A DNA stretch of 5,478 nt from the NCBI GenBank assembly GCA_029960865.1, contig JASBVX010000115.1, positions 1 through 5,478 of the forward strand, written 5' to 3'. The position numbers and the translations under genes were made by a program. How positions within the stretch are numbered: the stretch's first letter is position 1; each line of letters opens with the position of its first letter. The notes beneath the pieces were generated by a model. The model ran no database searches. It saw only the letters and a list, made by a program, of their open reading frames with translations, and was not told where the DNA came from. Source of the stretch: Bacillota bacterium (lineage in GTDB: Bacteria; Bacillota; Sulfobacillia; RBS10-35). Positions 5,445 to 5,478 of this stretch are shown in pieces.

Positions 5445-5478
5445 AGAAGGGCTCGCATCTCCGCCCAGGCTTTTTTGG
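5441..5478 (-). CDS. C-terminal end of an unidentified upstream gene
   Basis: One minus-strand frame is open from the right edge and ends in TGA at 5443-5441. This forms an ATGA overlap with the desulfurase start. The visible tail reads KKAWAEMRALL. Eleven residues are too few to identify the protein. A regulator of the Rrf2/IscR type often precedes such desulfurases, but the tail gives no support for that. The call rests mainly on the overlap pattern, which recurs twice more in this operon. Confidence 0.4.
   Translation of the reverse strand, partial: KKAWAEMRALL

Noticed and set aside
1..5478. Mobile elements, CRISPR arrays, tRNA/rRNA genes or anti-phage genes
   Set aside because: I found no transposase, long terminal repeats, regularly spaced repeats or RNA gene signatures. 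All the long genes are housekeeping families.

Overview
The window is a GC-rich bacterial chromosomal segment. It has dense gene packing, strong Shine-Dalgarno sites and several ATGA stop/start overlaps. The gene set and order are a cysteine desulfurase, mnmA, a PRC-barrel protein, small ORFs, an AI-2E family membrane protein and alaS. As I recall, this resembles the nifS-mnmA-alaS neighbourhood of Clostridia-like Bacillota. The high GC content suggests one of the GC-rich, often thermophilic lineages, but this assignment is an inference from gene order and style, not a proven taxonomy. I see no insertion sequence, CRISPR array, tRNA, rRNA or phage gene.

Layout from right to left along the minus strand: the last codons of an unidentified upstream gene (5441-5478) overlap the start of a group I IscS/NifS-type cysteine desulfurase (4263-5444). 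The desulfurase overlaps mnmA, the tRNA 2-thiouridylase (3136-4266), by 4 bp. After a 33-nt gap come a double PRC-barrel protein (2596-3102), a 61-residue CxxC zinc-ribbon protein (2394-2579), a 63-residue very basic single-pass membrane peptide (2206-2397) and an AI-2E/PerM-family membrane protein (1150-2199). This looks like one long, translationally coupled operon that starts outside the window.

On the plus strand, a uppP/bacA-family undecaprenyl-diphosphatase (311-1153) runs towards the operon. Its stop codon overlaps the stop codon of the AI-2E gene by 4 bp, next to a perfect 14-bp palindrome. At the left edge the first 67 codons of alaS (alanyl-tRNA synthetase) run out of the window on the minus strand. 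alaS and uppP are divergent and share a 108-bp intergenic region that holds a good sigma-A-type promoter for uppP and the Shine-Dalgarno sites of both genes.

Functionally, the desulfurase probably supplies persulfide sulfur to MnmA for s2U34 in tRNA. With alaS this gives a tRNA theme. uppP recycles the cell-wall lipid carrier and looks like an insertion into an otherwise co-directional cluster. The least understood part is the trio of PRC-barrel, zinc-ribbon and basic membrane peptide between mnmA and the AI-2E transporter. That trio is the best candidate here for undescribed biology.
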